64,000 nucleotides of DNA from Ruegeria sp. THAF57 (GCF_903914075.1 NZ_CAIWNQ010000011.1:1-64000), one strand, 5' to 3'; shown: positions 16,106-25,554, counted from the stretch's first letter. The notes: generated by a model from the sequence alone, not told the origin. Program-made: numbers and translations.

Positions 16106-17173
16106 ATGGCGACGTTTCACCCCCTGACCGTGACGGACATCCAAAAAACCATCCGCGACGCAGTTATTGTGACCCTGAACCCCGAAAACCCGGACAGATT
16201 TGCCTTTGCGCCGGGCCAGTACCTAACGTTCAAACGGGACTTCGATGGTGAGGAATTGCGGCGCTCCTATTCTATCTGCGCTGCACCGCATGAAGGTGTT
16301 TTGCAGGTCGGGATCAAAAGCGTTGATGGCGGCGCGTTTTCCAACTGGGCCAACACTGAATTGCAAGTGGGCGATGTCATGACTGCAATGCCGCCCATGG
16401 GTAATTTTCATGCGGCGTTGGATGCTGATGCCCCGCACTATCTGGGATTTGCGGGGGGATCGGGCATCACTCCGGTTCTGTCAATCCTGAAAACCGCCCT
16501 GTCCGAAGACCCCTCTGCCCGGTTTACACTTGTCTACGCAAATCGAACCCCAAACACGATCATGTTCCGGGAAGAACTGGAGGACCTTAAAAACCGGTAC
16601 CTGCACCGGTTGAACATCGTCCACATACTTGAAGATGACAGTCAGGAGATTGACCTGTTCCGGGGGAGGGTCGACGGCGAAAAATGCGCGGCTCTGTTTC
16701 GGCATTGGATCGACATAGGCTCTGTCTCGATGGCGTATATCTGCGGGCCGGAGCCCATGATGCTGGCGATTTCGCAATCGCTCAAGGATCATGGTTTGAC
16801 AAAGGACCAGATCCGGTTCGAGTTGTTCGCCTCATCCCAACCGGGCCGGGCCAAAACCCGCCCAACGTCAAAAGCCATTGACGATGCAGGCATCAAGGGG
16901 CGGGTTACACTGGGCGGCGTTAGCCGCAGCCTGACCATTCCAAAGGATACCAGCCTGTTGGAAGCCGCGCTTGCTGAAAACCTCGACGCGCCTCACGCCT
17001 GCAAAGCAGGGGTGTGTTCCACCTGCAAAGCACGGGTGATCGAAGGCGAAGTAGAAATGGTGGCAAACCACGCACTGGAAGATTACGAAGTTGAAGCTGG
17101 TTTTGTTCTGACCTGCCAGTGTTTCCCAGTCTCAGACAAAGTAGTGTGGGATTACGATGAGGCAGGCCACTAA
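16106..17173 (+). CDS. paaE: Phenylacetyl-CoA epoxidase reductase PaaE
   Basis: A 355-residue NADPH-dependent reductase that feeds electrons to PaaAC. It has an N-terminal flavin-binding ferredoxin reductase part (RRSYSICAAPHEG, then GGSGITPVLSIL for NAD(P)) and a C-terminal plant-type [2Fe-2S] domain with ACKAGVCSTCKARV and a distal Cys in LTCQC. It ends the paaABCDE run. Its TAA overlaps the stop of the convergent TetR gene (17170), so no terminator separates them. Confidence 0.95.
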   Translation: MATFHPLTVTDIQKTIRDAVIVTLNPENPDRFAFAPGQYLTFKRDFDGEELRRSYSICAAPHEGVLQVGIKSVDGGAFSNWANTELQVGDVMTAMPPMGNFHAALDADAPHYLGFAGGSGITPVLSILKTALSEDPSARFTLVYANRTPNTIMFREELEDLKNRYLHRLNIVHILEDDSQEIDLFRGRVDGEKCAALFRHWIDIGSVSMAYICGPEPMMLAISQSLKDHGLTKDQIRFELFASSQPGRAKTRPTSKAIDDAGIKGRVTLGGVSRSLTIPKDTSLLEAALAENLDAPHACKAGVCSTCKARVIEGEVEMVANHALEDYEVEAGFVLTCQCFPVSDKVVWDYDEAGH

Positions 17174-17778
17174 CTGCCGGCCTGAACCCCGGGCAGACCT
17201 GCAACAGTGAATTGCGTGACAGTTTTTGCATAACCCTCGCGATCCGATCGCGTCGCCTTTGGGTGCCACATGTAATACCAATTCAACATGCCAAAAACGG
17301 ACATCGTCAATTCGCGCAACAACCGGGGCTGCGAACTCAACTTGCCGCCGCTCACCGCATCCAGAATACCGCTCATCTGAGTGACCATATCCTTTTGATA
17401 GGCTTTCAGCACCGTCTGCATGGCGTCGGGCAGCAGTGAAACTCCTTCGCTCTGGATGTTGTGTTCATAATCCATCCCTTCATAAGCCAGAAGGTATTCG
17501 CGCAAGACCAGATGCAACTGTTCTTCGGGCGGTTTGCCTTCCAATTCGACCGAAGAGACGCGGTCGTTCAATTCGGAGAGATAGGAATCCAGAATATCGA
17601 ACAGCAACGCCTCTTTACTGTCGTAGTAGTGATAGATGTTGGCCTTCGATATGCCCGCGCTTTTTGCCACCTGGTTCATCGAGGCACGTGCAATCCCTTC
17701 GCGGGCAAAAACACTGGCCGCAACCGAAAGGATGCTCTGCCGTTTTTTATCGTGGTCTTTTGCGATCGTACGCGCCAC
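17170..17778 (-). CDS. paaR: TetR-family repressor of phenylacetate genes
   Basis: A 202-residue TetR regulator: helix-turn-helix in SVAASVFAREGIARASMNQVAKSAGISKANIYHYYDSKEALLFDILD, then a ligand-binding domain. The start is GTG 17778, with AAGGAG six bases upstream and four bases after the paaK stop; the longer open frame to 17859 lies inside paaK. It is co-transcribed with paaI and paaK. In several phyla such TetR proteins repress paa genes and release DNA on binding phenylacetyl-CoA. The ACCGACCGGT-type palindromes at 19657 and 22629 are its likely operators. Symbol by analogy with PaaR. Confidence 0.8.
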   Translation of the reverse strand: MARTIAKDHDKKRQSILSVAASVFAREGIARASMNQVAKSAGISKANIYHYYDSKEALLFDILDSYLSELNDRVSSVELEGKPPEEQLHLVLREYLLAYEGMDYEHNIQSEGVSLLPDAMQTVLKAYQKDMVTQMSGILDAVSGGKLSSQPRLLRELTMSVFGMLNWYYMWHPKATRSDREGYAKTVTQFTVAGLPGVQAGS

Positions 17779-17782
17779 GGGC

Positions 17783-19093
17783 TCACTCCTTTGGTCTGTT
17801 GTCAATGACGCGTCGGGCCTTGCCCTGACTGCGTTCGACAGTGCCGGGCACACCGACACTTACTGTGGTTCCGATCCCTATCGTATCTTTAATCTTCTTA
17901 GACAAGGCCCCGGCCATGGTATCCCGTGCGTCATCCGCTGCTGCATCAGGCGCGGCTTCGACATGTACGGTCATCGCGTCCATCCGGCCCGAGCGAGACA
18001 GTTCAATCTGGAAATACGGCGCGAGTTCGGGGGTCGCCAGAACCAGTTCTTCGATTTGGGTCGGAAAGACATTCACGCCGCGCAGGATGATCATGTCGTC
18101 GGAACGTCCGGTAATCTTCTCCATCCGCCGCATCGACCGCGCCGTTCCGGGCATCAACCGGGTCAGGTCGCGCGTGCGGTAACGTACCATCGGCAGCCCT
18201 TCTTTGGTTAGCGTTGTAAAGACCAACTCTCCGATCTCACCGTCTGGCAAGACCTCGCCGGTCTCGGGGTCGATGATCTCGGGGTAGAAATGATCCTCCC
18301 AGATGTGCAGGCCGTCCTTGGTCTCGACGCATTCATTAGCCACACCGGGACCCATGATTTCCGACAGGCCATAGATATCAACCGCATGCATATCGAACGC
18401 AGCCTCGACCTCAGCCCGCATCGCGTTCGTCCAGGGTTCGGCACCAAAAATACCAACTTCCAGCGAACTGTCCCGCGGGTCTATTCCGGCGGCATGAAAC
18501 TGTTCAAGGATGTTGAGCATGTAGGACGGGGTCACCATGATCGTACTGGGTTTGAAATCCTGTATCAGCATCACCTGCCGTTCGGTCATCCCACCCGAAA
18601 CAGGTACGACGGTGCAATTCAATTCCTCAGCCCCGTAATGCGCGCCAAGCCCGCCGGTGAACAGGCCATAACCATAAGCAATATGGACGATGTCACCGGG
18701 CTTGGTTCCGCTGGCACGCATCGACCGTGCGACCAGTTTTGCCCAGTTGTCGATATCACCGCGCGTATACCCGACAACCGTTGGTTTGCCCGTTGTCCCT
18801 GATGATGCGTGCACACGCACGATCTGTTCACGCGGGACAGCAAAAAGGCCAAAGGGATAGTTGGCCCGCAGGTCATCCTTGTAGGTGAACGGGAACTTCG
18901 ACAGGTCCGCCAGCGATTTCAAATCATCCGGGTGCACCCCTGCGGCATCAAACCTTTGGCGATAAAAGGGGACGTTTTCATATGCGTGCTTTAACGACCA
19001 TTGCAGCCGTTGCAGTTGCAAGGCGCGAATTTCGTCGGTGGATGCTATTTCGATCGGGTCGAGCCTGTCTCGGGCTGGCGTCAGGTCTTTCAT
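17783..19093 (-). CDS. paaK: Phenylacetate-CoA ligase
   Basis: A 436-residue AMP-forming ligase that makes phenylacetyl-CoA, the first step of the pathway. The ATP loop is HASSGTTGKPTVVGYTRGD. Other family features are YGYGLFTGGLGAHYGAE, FGAEPWTNAMR, and DDMIILRGVNVFPTQIEE near the C-terminus. ATG 19093 is preceded by GGGGAGGAG. The gene lies between paaI and paaR on the minus strand, facing away from paaZ. Length matches E. coli PaaK (about 437). Confidence 0.95.
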   Translation of the reverse strand: MKDLTPARDRLDPIEIASTDEIRALQLQRLQWSLKHAYENVPFYRQRFDAAGVHPDDLKSLADLSKFPFTYKDDLRANYPFGLFAVPREQIVRVHASSGTTGKPTVVGYTRGDIDNWAKLVARSMRASGTKPGDIVHIAYGYGLFTGGLGAHYGAEELNCTVVPVSGGMTERQVMLIQDFKPSTIMVTPSYMLNILEQFHAAGIDPRDSSLEVGIFGAEPWTNAMRAEVEAAFDMHAVDIYGLSEIMGPGVANECVETKDGLHIWEDHFYPEIIDPETGEVLPDGEIGELVFTTLTKEGLPMVRYRTRDLTRLMPGTARSMRRMEKITGRSDDMIILRGVNVFPTQIEELVLATPELAPYFQIELSRSGRMDAMTVHVEAAPDAAADDARDTMAGALSKKIKDTIGIGTTVSVGVPGTVERSQGKARRVIDNRPKE

Positions 19094-19104
19094 GGGCTCC
19101 TCCC

Positions 19105-19530
19105 CTATTCCTCAAAAAGCTGGCCCGGAATGGCGCGGGAGCAGCCTCGGAATTCTGCGATCACTGTGTTTTTTTGGTTGGTGACGGTGACGTCATAAAT
19201 GCCGTTTCGTCCGGTCAGACTGACTTCGCGCGCCTCGGCGAAAAGCCGGTCACCCAATCGGCCCGGCGCAATGTATGAGATATCGTTGTGCTGCGCGACG
19301 GTGGACTGATTTTTGCTGTTGCAAGCAAACGCAAAGGCGCTGTCGGCCAGCATGAAGATCACACCGCCATGGCAGATACCATGTCCGTTGGTATGGTGTT
19401 TCTCGATCATCATGGACAGTGTCGCCCTGCCCTCATCCACGTCGTCAATGCGCATGCCAACCCAACGGCTGGCGTTGTCCTCGCGCCACATGGCGTGCGC
19501 CGCACGTTCCGCGCGCTCTTTAGGCGTCAT
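19105..19530 (-). CDS. paaI: PaaI hydroxyphenylacetyl-CoA thioesterase
   Basis: A 141-residue hotdog-fold thioesterase that clears dead-end (hydroxy)phenylacetyl-CoA thioesters. The active-site stretch NGHGICHGGVIFMLADSAFAFACN is typical of PaaI, with the HGG and LAD elements. First gene of the minus-strand paaI-paaK-paaR operon and divergent from paaZ; the palindromic operator lies in the interval. The ribosome site is weak (AAAGG about 12 bases upstream). Confidence 0.93.
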   Translation of the reverse strand: MTPKERAERAAHAMWREDNASRWVGMRIDDVDEGRATLSMMIEKHHTNGHGICHGGVIFMLADSAFAFACNSKNQSTVAQHNDISYIAPGRLGDRLFAEAREVSLTGRNGIYDVTVTNQKNTVIAEFRGCSRAIPGQLFEE

Positions 19531-19656
19531 GCTGGCGGCCTTTGGAATTGAACAAACAAACGACCAACTTTCGCTTCACCCGGCCCGTGCTTCCCACCGT
19601 CATGGACACCACATTCTCCTTGATCTTCCTCCGCCCTGTACTTAAACATTTCATAA

Positions 19657-19670
19657 ACCGACCGGTAGGT
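19657..19670 (-). promoter_or_regulatory. PaaR-type operator between paaI and paaZ
   Basis: A 14-base palindrome, ACCTACCGGTCGGT on the minus strand (ACC-N-ACCGGT-N-GGT). On the minus strand it is preceded by TTG and followed by TTATGAAA, exactly as at the TRAP operon copy. TTGACC just at its edge may serve as a -35 element for paaI. Its place in the divergent intergenic region would control both paaIKR and paaZ. Likely ligand: the TetR protein encoded at 17170. Confidence 0.7.
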
Positions 19671-19717
19671 CAATTAATGAGTTGAGTCACACCGAACCCA
19701 GACGCAAGGACGGCCTC

Positions 19718-21763
19718 ATGACTGTACAAAATGTTGAAAGCTACATCGCCGGACAGTGGATCGGATGCGACAGTTCAGCCCGCGATATCCACTCGGCCGT
19801 AACCGGTGAGTTGATTGGAAGGGCCGGGAACACTGCGCTGGACATTGGGGCCATGTTGGACTTCGCGCGTTCAAAGGGCGGGCCTGCCCTGCGCGGGATG
19901 ACGTTCCATGATCGTGCGCGCATGCTCAAGGCGTTGGCGGCGCACTTGGGACAACACAAACAAGCCCTTTATGACATTTCATTCGCGACGGGCGCGACGC
20001 AGAAAGATCACCTGATCGACATTGACGGCGGTATCGGCACATTGATGGTCTATGCCAGCAAAGGTCGCCGTGAAATGCCGGACGACACCATCTATTTGGA
20101 TGGTGAGGTCGAACGGTTGTCCCGGCACGGCACGTTTCTGGGGCAGCATATCTGCACCTCGCTGACCGGAGTGGCCGTTCACATCAATGCCTTCAATTTT
20201 CCTGTGTGGGGTATGCTGGAAAAGCTGGCCCCAACGCTTTTGGCCGGGGTTCCTGCAATCATAAAACCGGCAACGGCGACATGCTATGTCACCGAACACT
20301 GCGTAAGGATCATGCTGGCTAGCGGCCTGCTGCCAGAAGGCGCCATTCAGTTGATTTCCGGCGGGCTCGGAGACCTGCTGGATCATTTGGGCGGGCAAGA
20401 CATCGTCAGCTTCACCGGTTCGGCTGCAACAGCAAAAACGCTGCGCGGCGCATCATGTTTTCAAGGAAATGCAACGCGGTTCATTGCCGAACAAGACAGC
20501 CTCAACGCGTCGATACTCGGCCCAGATGCCGTGGCAGGCACGCCCGAATTTGATCTGTTCATCAAAGAAGCCACCCACGAAATGACCGCCAAGGCAGGCC
20601 AGAAATGCACCGCCGTTCGCCGCATCATGGCCCCGGCTTCTCAGGTCGAGGCCGTAATTGACGCCCTAAGCAGACGGCTTGGATCGGTCATCATTGGGGA
20701 CCCCGCGGCCAAAGAAACACAAATGGGTGCCCTCGTGTCTCAGGCCCAAAGACGGGATGTTCTGGAAAAGGCCGCCCTAATCGGGCAAGAGGCGGACCAC
20801 GTTTTCGGAAACCCCGATGACTTCGTGGTGCTCGGAACGGACCGAGACAAAGGTGCCTTTGTCCCGCCGATGCTGTTTCATTGCGCGTCGCCGGACACAG
20901 CCAACCTGCTGCATTCGGTCGAAGCGTTCGGCCCCGTTTCAACCGTGATGCCCTATCGCGATCTGGAACACGCGGTCCACATGGCCAACCGGGGTGGCGG
21001 TAGCCTCGTGGCATCGGTCATCACGAACGATCCCGACGTCGCCAGAACTGTCGCTTTGGGCGCCGGGCCGTTCCACGGGCGACTGTATTTCAACAACCAA
21101 ACCTCGATGAAAGAAAGCACAGGCCATGGGTCACCCCTGCCGCATATGGTGCATGGCGGGCCCGGTCGCGCGGGCGGCGGCGAAGAGATGGGCGGTATTC
21201 GCGGCGTGATGCACTATATGCAGCGCACCGCCATTCAGGGCAGCCCCGACATCCTGACGGCCATTGGCCGTAAATGGGTGCCGGGTGCCACCGAAATCAC
21301 TGATCACGCCCATCCGTTTACCCGTACATTCGACGCCCTTGAAATCGGGGAAACACTGTATACTGCGGAACGTGAAATTACGCTGGACGACATCGAAACC
21401 TTCGCTCATTTCACCGGCGACACGTTCTATGCTCACATGGATGATGCCGCGGCCAAGCGGAACCCGTTCTTTCCGGGCCGTGTTGCGCACGGCTATCTGT
21501 TGCTGAGCTTCGCCGCCGGTCTGTTCGTTCAACCCGACGAGGGGCCCGTTTTGGCTAATACAGGACTGGACAATTTGCGGTTTCTCAAGCCAATTCAGGC
21601 CGGAGACAGCATTCGCGTTCGTCTGACCGTTATGCAAAAGTCACCACGAAATCAGGACTATGGTGAGGTCCGGTGGAAAGTCACCCTTCTTAACCGCGAC
21701 AGTGATCTTGCTGCCGAATATGAGTTGTTGACCATGAACGCCTATCATCGCGATGAGCCTTAG
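19718..21763 (+). CDS. paaZ: PaaZ oxepin-CoA hydrolase / semialdehyde dehydrogenase
   Basis: A 681-residue bifunctional fusion that opens the oxepin-CoA ring and oxidises the resulting aldehyde. The N-terminal aldehyde dehydrogenase has Glu258 (AEQDSLN) and the nucleophile Cys297 (AGQKCTAVRR). The C-terminal MaoC-type hydratase contains FAHFTGDTFYAHMD (Asp568) and NPFFPGRVAHGYLLLSFAAG. Both active sites look intact, so ring cleavage to the catabolic product should be complete. The start at 19718 has an AAGGA site; the longer frame from 19682 starts near the operator. Length equals the E. coli enzyme. Confidence 0.95.
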   Translation: MTVQNVESYIAGQWIGCDSSARDIHSAVTGELIGRAGNTALDIGAMLDFARSKGGPALRGMTFHDRARMLKALAAHLGQHKQALYDISFATGATQKDHLIDIDGGIGTLMVYASKGRREMPDDTIYLDGEVERLSRHGTFLGQHICTSLTGVAVHINAFNFPVWGMLEKLAPTLLAGVPAIIKPATATCYVTEHCVRIMLASGLLPEGAIQLISGGLGDLLDHLGGQDIVSFTGSAATAKTLRGASCFQGNATRFIAEQDSLNASILGPDAVAGTPEFDLFIKEATHEMTAKAGQKCTAVRRIMAPASQVEAVIDALSRRLGSVIIGDPAAKETQMGALVSQAQRRDVLEKAALIGQEADHVFGNPDDFVVLGTDRDKGAFVPPMLFHCASPDTANLLHSVEAFGPVSTVMPYRDLEHAVHMANRGGGSLVASVITNDPDVARTVALGAGPFHGRLYFNNQTSMKESTGHGSPLPHMVHGGPGRAGGGEEMGGIRGVMHYMQRTAIQGSPDILTAIGRKWVPGATEITDHAHPFTRTFDALEIGETLYTAEREITLDDIETFAHFTGDTFYAHMDDAAAKRNPFFPGRVAHGYLLLSFAAGLFVQPDEGPVLANTGLDNLRFLKPIQAGDSIRVRLTVMQKSPRNQDYGEVRWKVTLLNRDSDLAAEYELLTMNAYHRDEP

Positions 21764-21793
21764 GGTTTTCTCATAGCCACATGGCGCGATGGC

Positions 21794-22582
21794 GTGATAA
21801 CTAGGGGGTCAACTTCCATTTATCCCCTTTGGAAAGACCCGAATTTGACAGCCGCTGACGCCCTGATTGACGACCTGTGCAACCTTGAGCCGATCAAGAC
21901 ATGGTCGCTGATTGTCACGCTGTTTGGCGATCTCAGCGACCACCACATCACGGGCAAGGAACTGGGCCTGCTGATGGGACATGTTGGCATAAAAACCGAG
22001 GCCATACGGGTCGCGCTGCACCGGCTTAGGAAAGACGGTTGGATTGTGTCGACAAAATCAGGGCGGGAAGTGACCTATAGCCTTTCGGATGTTGGTCTGG
22101 CCGAGACACGCGCCGCCTACGAAGACGTTTACAGGCGGGACGTAAAATACCCACAAGGATGGAAGTTGCTTTTGACCAAAAGCGATTATGCCGCCCCAGA
22201 CCCCGCAATCCGCATTGAAAGATCATTGCTGCTGGTGCCTGTCGAAGCTGTCCTACTCGACGGTGCGGCGCTTGGGCTGCAGGCAGATACGGACCATATA
22301 CCGGACTGGTTTTCTGATCGCATTGTTCCCTCTCAAACTTTGGTTCTGGCGCAAAAGCTTTGTGAAATTGCCGAACGTCCGGGCATCGGCGACCTGTCTC
22401 CCCTTTCCTTGGCTGCGGTTCGGCTGCTGCTGCTACATTACTGGCGCAAAATAGCCTTGCGCAATTCCAGTTGGGCGCACATTTCGATGATCCCGCAAGG
22501 ACCACTTGCACAGTGCCATCATCGCGTGACGCAGGTGATGGCTGATCTGCCCAGACTGGATCCCGCTGCATTCGCCAATTGA
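21794..22582 (+). CDS. PaaX-family transcriptional regulator
   Basis: A 262-residue protein of the PaaX family: IKTWSLIVTLFGDLSDHHITGKELGLLMGHVGIKTEAIRVALHRLRKDGWIVSTKSGREVTYSLSDVG is the N-terminal winged-helix part, followed by the PaaX C-terminal domain. PaaX proteins sense phenylacetyl-CoA. The start is uncertain: GTG 21794 lies 30 bases after paaZ without a good ribosome site, and TTG 21844 with GGAAAG upstream is possible. Having both a TetR (PaaR) and a PaaX regulator in one locus suggests layered control; which sites each binds is not known. Confidence 0.8.
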   Translation: MITRGSTSIYPLWKDPNLTAADALIDDLCNLEPIKTWSLIVTLFGDLSDHHITGKELGLLMGHVGIKTEAIRVALHRLRKDGWIVSTKSGREVTYSLSDVGLAETRAAYEDVYRRDVKYPQGWKLLLTKSDYAAPDPAIRIERSLLLVPVEAVLLDGAALGLQADTDHIPDWFSDRIVPSQTLVLAQKLCEIAERPGIGDLSPLSLAAVRLLLLHYWRKIALRNSSWAHISMIPQGPLAQCHHRVTQVMADLPRLDPAAFAN

Positions 22583-22628
22583 CACGAGGGCGATTGTTTT
22601 TCGGAAAACCCACGTGCCAGTATAGTTG

Positions 22629-22642
22629 ACCGACCGGTTGGT
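22629..22642 (+). promoter_or_regulatory. PaaR-type operator before the TRAP operon
   Basis: ACCGACCGGTTGGT, the same 14-base palindrome as at 19657-19670 with the same flanks (TTG before, TTATGAAA after). It lies 52 bases upstream of the dctP start. TTGACC at its left edge may be a -35 element. The sequence identity beyond the palindrome suggests a shared promoter-operator module. Confidence 0.7.
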
Positions 22643-22694
22643 TTATGAAACTGTAGTCCAAAGCTGCACGCAGCTTTTGTTATGGGAGGATAAC

Positions 22695-23708
22695 ATGAAA
22701 CAGACGCTTGCTGCCTTTGGGCTGGGGATTTCCGCGTTGCTGGCAGGAACTGCTGCCTGGGCTGAAAAAACAATGGTGGTTTCCTCGTGGTTGCCACCCA
22801 GCCACATCGTGAACGAGATCATCTGGCCAGAGTTCATTTCACGCATCGAAGAAGCAACCGATGGTCGTGTAACCGGTGCCATCGAGTATAATCTGGCCTC
22901 ACCCCCGGCGCAGGCCGACCTGATCGAAGACGGTGGCGCGGATGCGGCCTGGATTTTCCACGGGTATAACCCCGGCCGTTTTGTCACCACCAAACTGATC
23001 GAAATTCCGGGTCTTGAAGGTAACTCTGCTGCTGCATCTGCGGCCCATTGGCGTGCGCACGAGCAATATCTGGCCGCGGCAAATGAACATGACGGCGTTG
23101 TTCCGGTTGCCATGATGGTCCATGCCCCGGGTATGTTGCACCTGTCCAAGGAAGTCAGCTCACTTGATGATGTCGCGGGCCTCAAGATCCGTTCGGGCGG
23201 TGGCGTTATGGGGGATGTCCTCAAAGGTCTGGATATGGCGGGCGTTCAGGTTTCCGCGCCAAAGGTATATGAAACCGTTTCAAACGGTGTTGCAGACGGA
23301 ACATTCTTTCCGGGTGACACGATTGCCATTCTACGCCTGACCGAAGTTCTACCCTACACCTATCGCGTACCGGGCGGATTCTATCGCGGCTCCTTCTCGA
23401 TCATCATGAGTGAAGAGTTCCTTGAGTCTGTTGGCGAAGAGGACGCCGCAGCCATCCGCGCGGCATTGGGCGAGGATTTCTCGGCCTTCGCGGGTAAGGC
23501 CTGGGACGTCGGCAACCAAAGAGGTCTGGATGCGCAGGCTGCTTCGGGGCAGATCATTGACCTTGAAGGTGATGCAGCCGCCCCATTTGAGACACTGGTG
23601 CCGCAGATACAGGCATCGGTGCTTGAGGAAGTCTCAGGCAAAGGCGTCGACGCAGAAGCCGCGATGCAACTGATCCGGGACACCATGTCCGAATACAGCG
23701 CGAAATGA
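22695..23708 (+). CDS. TRAP transporter substrate-binding protein (DctP type)
   Basis: A 337-residue periplasmic solute receptor. The signal peptide is MKQTLAAFGLGISALLAGTAAWA and a strong ribosome site (GGGAGGA) precedes the ATG. WLPPSHIVNEIIWPEF, SSLDDVAGLKIRSGGGVMGDVLKGLDMAGVQV and YRGSFSIIMSEEF follow the DctP fold. The usual carboxylate-binding Arg is probably in KIRSGGG. First gene of a dctPQM operon; the operator shared with paa genes suggests the ligand is phenylacetate or another aromatic acid that enters that pathway. The substrate is inferred from control, not seen in the protein. Confidence 0.9.
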   Translation: MKQTLAAFGLGISALLAGTAAWAEKTMVVSSWLPPSHIVNEIIWPEFISRIEEATDGRVTGAIEYNLASPPAQADLIEDGGADAAWIFHGYNPGRFVTTKLIEIPGLEGNSAAASAAHWRAHEQYLAAANEHDGVVPVAMMVHAPGMLHLSKEVSSLDDVAGLKIRSGGGVMGDVLKGLDMAGVQVSAPKVYETVSNGVADGTFFPGDTIAILRLTEVLPYTYRVPGGFYRGSFSIIMSEEFLESVGEEDAAAIRAALGEDFSAFAGKAWDVGNQRGLDAQAASGQIIDLEGDAAAPFETLVPQIQASVLEEVSGKGVDAEAAMQLIRDTMSEYSAK

Positions 23709-24211
23709 GCGCACAATCGAACCTAAAACGGGCAAGCCACTGGTTTGCCCGCTTTTGTCTATTGGGCAGCGGCCTTTGCCTTATGCTCGTTATGGGCCTG
23801 ACAGTTGTCGAGGTTATTGGTCGCTATATTTTCAACGCACCGATTTTCGGGCGTCAGGATCTGGCGCAAATCCTACTGGCATTGTCTATCTTCTTCGCGT
23901 TTCCCGTGGTCACCCTTCGGCGTGAACAGATTGACGTCGACCTGCTTGACCACCTCTTCACACGTCGCGCTGCATTTTGGCGAAACCGTTGTATCGACGC
24001 GTTGACTTCGCTTTGCCTGCTAACAATGGCAGTGTGGCTGTTCGCGCGCGCGGACAAAGCGCTTGAGCGGGGCGTTACCAGCGAGTTGCTGTTCATTCCA
24101 AAATACCCTCTCATATATTTCATAGCACTCGTCGTGGGTTTGACCGGCGTGCTGTTGGCAGTCAGTGCCATTCTCAAAATCATACGGCCGACCGACCCCG
24201 AAGGACTCTGA
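23705..24211 (+). CDS. TRAP transporter small permease (DctQ type)
   Basis: A 168-residue membrane protein with four predicted helices: FCLLGSGLCLMLVMGLTVVEVIG, LAQILLALSIFFAFPVVTL, ALTSLCLLTMAVWLFA and LIYFIALVVGLTGVLLAVSAIL. It is the small subunit that joins the large permease to make a Na+-driven importer. The start overlaps the dctP stop (ATGA), and dctM follows after five bases. Confidence 0.9.
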   Translation: MSAQSNLKRASHWFARFCLLGSGLCLMLVMGLTVVEVIGRYIFNAPIFGRQDLAQILLALSIFFAFPVVTLRREQIDVDLLDHLFTRRAAFWRNRCIDALTSLCLLTMAVWLFARADKALERGVTSELLFIPKYPLIYFIALVVGLTGVLLAVSAILKIIRPTDPEGL

Positions 24212-24216
24212 CCCAA

Positions 24217-25554
24217 ATGGAAGTCTCACTGATTGCTTTTGCGCTGGTCATCTTTCTTGTGCTGCTGCGCGTTCCGATCGGCATCGCAATGGGATTTATC
24301 GGGGCTGTCGGGTTCGTTTATCTGAGGGACGGGCGCTGGTCTGCAGGGTTGGGCCCGGCAGCAGATTCGATACTGGACGTAACGCAGAACGACGCGCTGT
24401 CGGTGATACCGCTGTTTATCTTCATGGGAATGATCGTCGCACAAAGCGGTATGGCACTGGATTTGTACCGCGCCGCCTACACGTTGGTCGGGCGGTTGCC
24501 GGGCGGTTTGGCGATGTCGACGATTTTGGCCTGCGGTGGCTTTTCTGCAGTATCAGGCTCGTCGCTGGCCACGGCTGCAACCATGTCCAAGGTGGCTCTG
24601 CCGCCAATGCGCAAGTTTGGCTATCACGATAGTCTGTCCACCGCATCCGTCGCCGCAGGCGGTACATTGGGCATACTTATCCCACCCAGCATCATCCTGA
24701 TCATCTACGGCTTCTTGACAGGTCAATCTATCGGGAAACTTTTTTTGGCAGGCATTTTGCCCGGCCTTCTGGGCATACTGCTTTATCTTGGCGCAGTCGC
24801 CTTCGTCGTCTGGCGCAAGCCCGAGTACGGTCCCGCCGGAGAAAAAAGCTCGTGGACCGAAACACGGCAGGCTTTGCTGCGTGTCCTTCCGATCCTTGCC
24901 CTGTTCACGCTGATCATTGGCGGATTATACGGCCGCGTCTTCACCGCAGACGAGGCGGCGGGCGTCGGTGCATTTGGTGCGATTGTCATTTCAATTTTGA
25001 TTGGCCGATTCACGTTCAAGGGGCTGATTGAGGCGCTGGTTCAGACGGTGAAAACATCCGTTGGTTTGTTCGTCCTACTGATCGGCGCGGATATCTTTAA
25101 CCGGTTGATTACACGCGCAAGACTACCGGATGATCTGCTGGCGCTGGTTCAGGGGGCCGGGTTAGAGCCATTCACAATTCTGCTGATCATAATTTTGATC
25201 TACATCGTTCTGGGCGCCGTGTTTGAAAGCTTGTCCATGATCACACTGACCGTGCCGGTCTTCGCTCCTTTGATCGCATCCTTGGGTTTTTTTGAAGGCG
25301 ATATCACCGGAGAAACCGCCCTGATCTGGTTCGGGATCATTGTCGTGGTGGTGACGGAAATCTCGCTTATTACACCACCTATCGGCCTGAACGTGTTTGT
25401 CCTGAGGTCCGTGGTACAAGACGTATCAACCGCAACAATCTTCCGAGGTGTGACGCCATTCTGGGCTGCCGATATCGTAAGGCTGGCCCTTCTGGTGGCG
25501 CTTCCTGCCTTGTCGCTGTTCCTGCCCTTAGGCGTTTTCGGGTTCGGACCATAG
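24217..25554 (+). CDS. TRAP transporter large permease (DctM type)
   Basis: A 445-residue polytopic carrier subunit of the DctM family, about 12 membrane segments. Family stretches: VPIGIAMGFIGAVGFVYL, SVIPLFIFMGMIVAQSGMA, ACGGFSAVSGSSLATAATMSKVALP and GGTLGILIPPSIILIIYG, with LITPPIGLNVFVLRSV near the end. It provides the Na+-coupled route across the inner membrane. Last gene of the operon; it converges on the SulP gene, separated by 63 bases. Confidence 0.92.
   Translation: MEVSLIAFALVIFLVLLRVPIGIAMGFIGAVGFVYLRDGRWSAGLGPAADSILDVTQNDALSVIPLFIFMGMIVAQSGMALDLYRAAYTLVGRLPGGLAMSTILACGGFSAVSGSSLATAATMSKVALPPMRKFGYHDSLSTASVAAGGTLGILIPPSIILIIYGFLTGQSIGKLFLAGILPGLLGILLYLGAVAFVVWRKPEYGPAGEKSSWTETRQALLRVLPILALFTLIIGGLYGRVFTADEAAGVGAFGAIVISILIGRFTFKGLIEALVQTVKTSVGLFVLLIGADIFNRLITRARLPDDLLALVQGAGLEPFTILLIIILIYIVLGAVFESLSMITLTVPVFAPLIASLGFFEGDITGETALIWFGIIVVVVTEISLITPPIGLNVFVLRSVVQDVSTATIFRGVTPFWAADIVRLALLVALPALSLFLPLGVFGFGP

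Noticed and set aside
13570..21763. paa genes as part of a tropodithietic-acid pathway
   Set aside because: PaaZ keeps both catalytic sites and no tda genes are present, so ordinary catabolism is the simpler reading.
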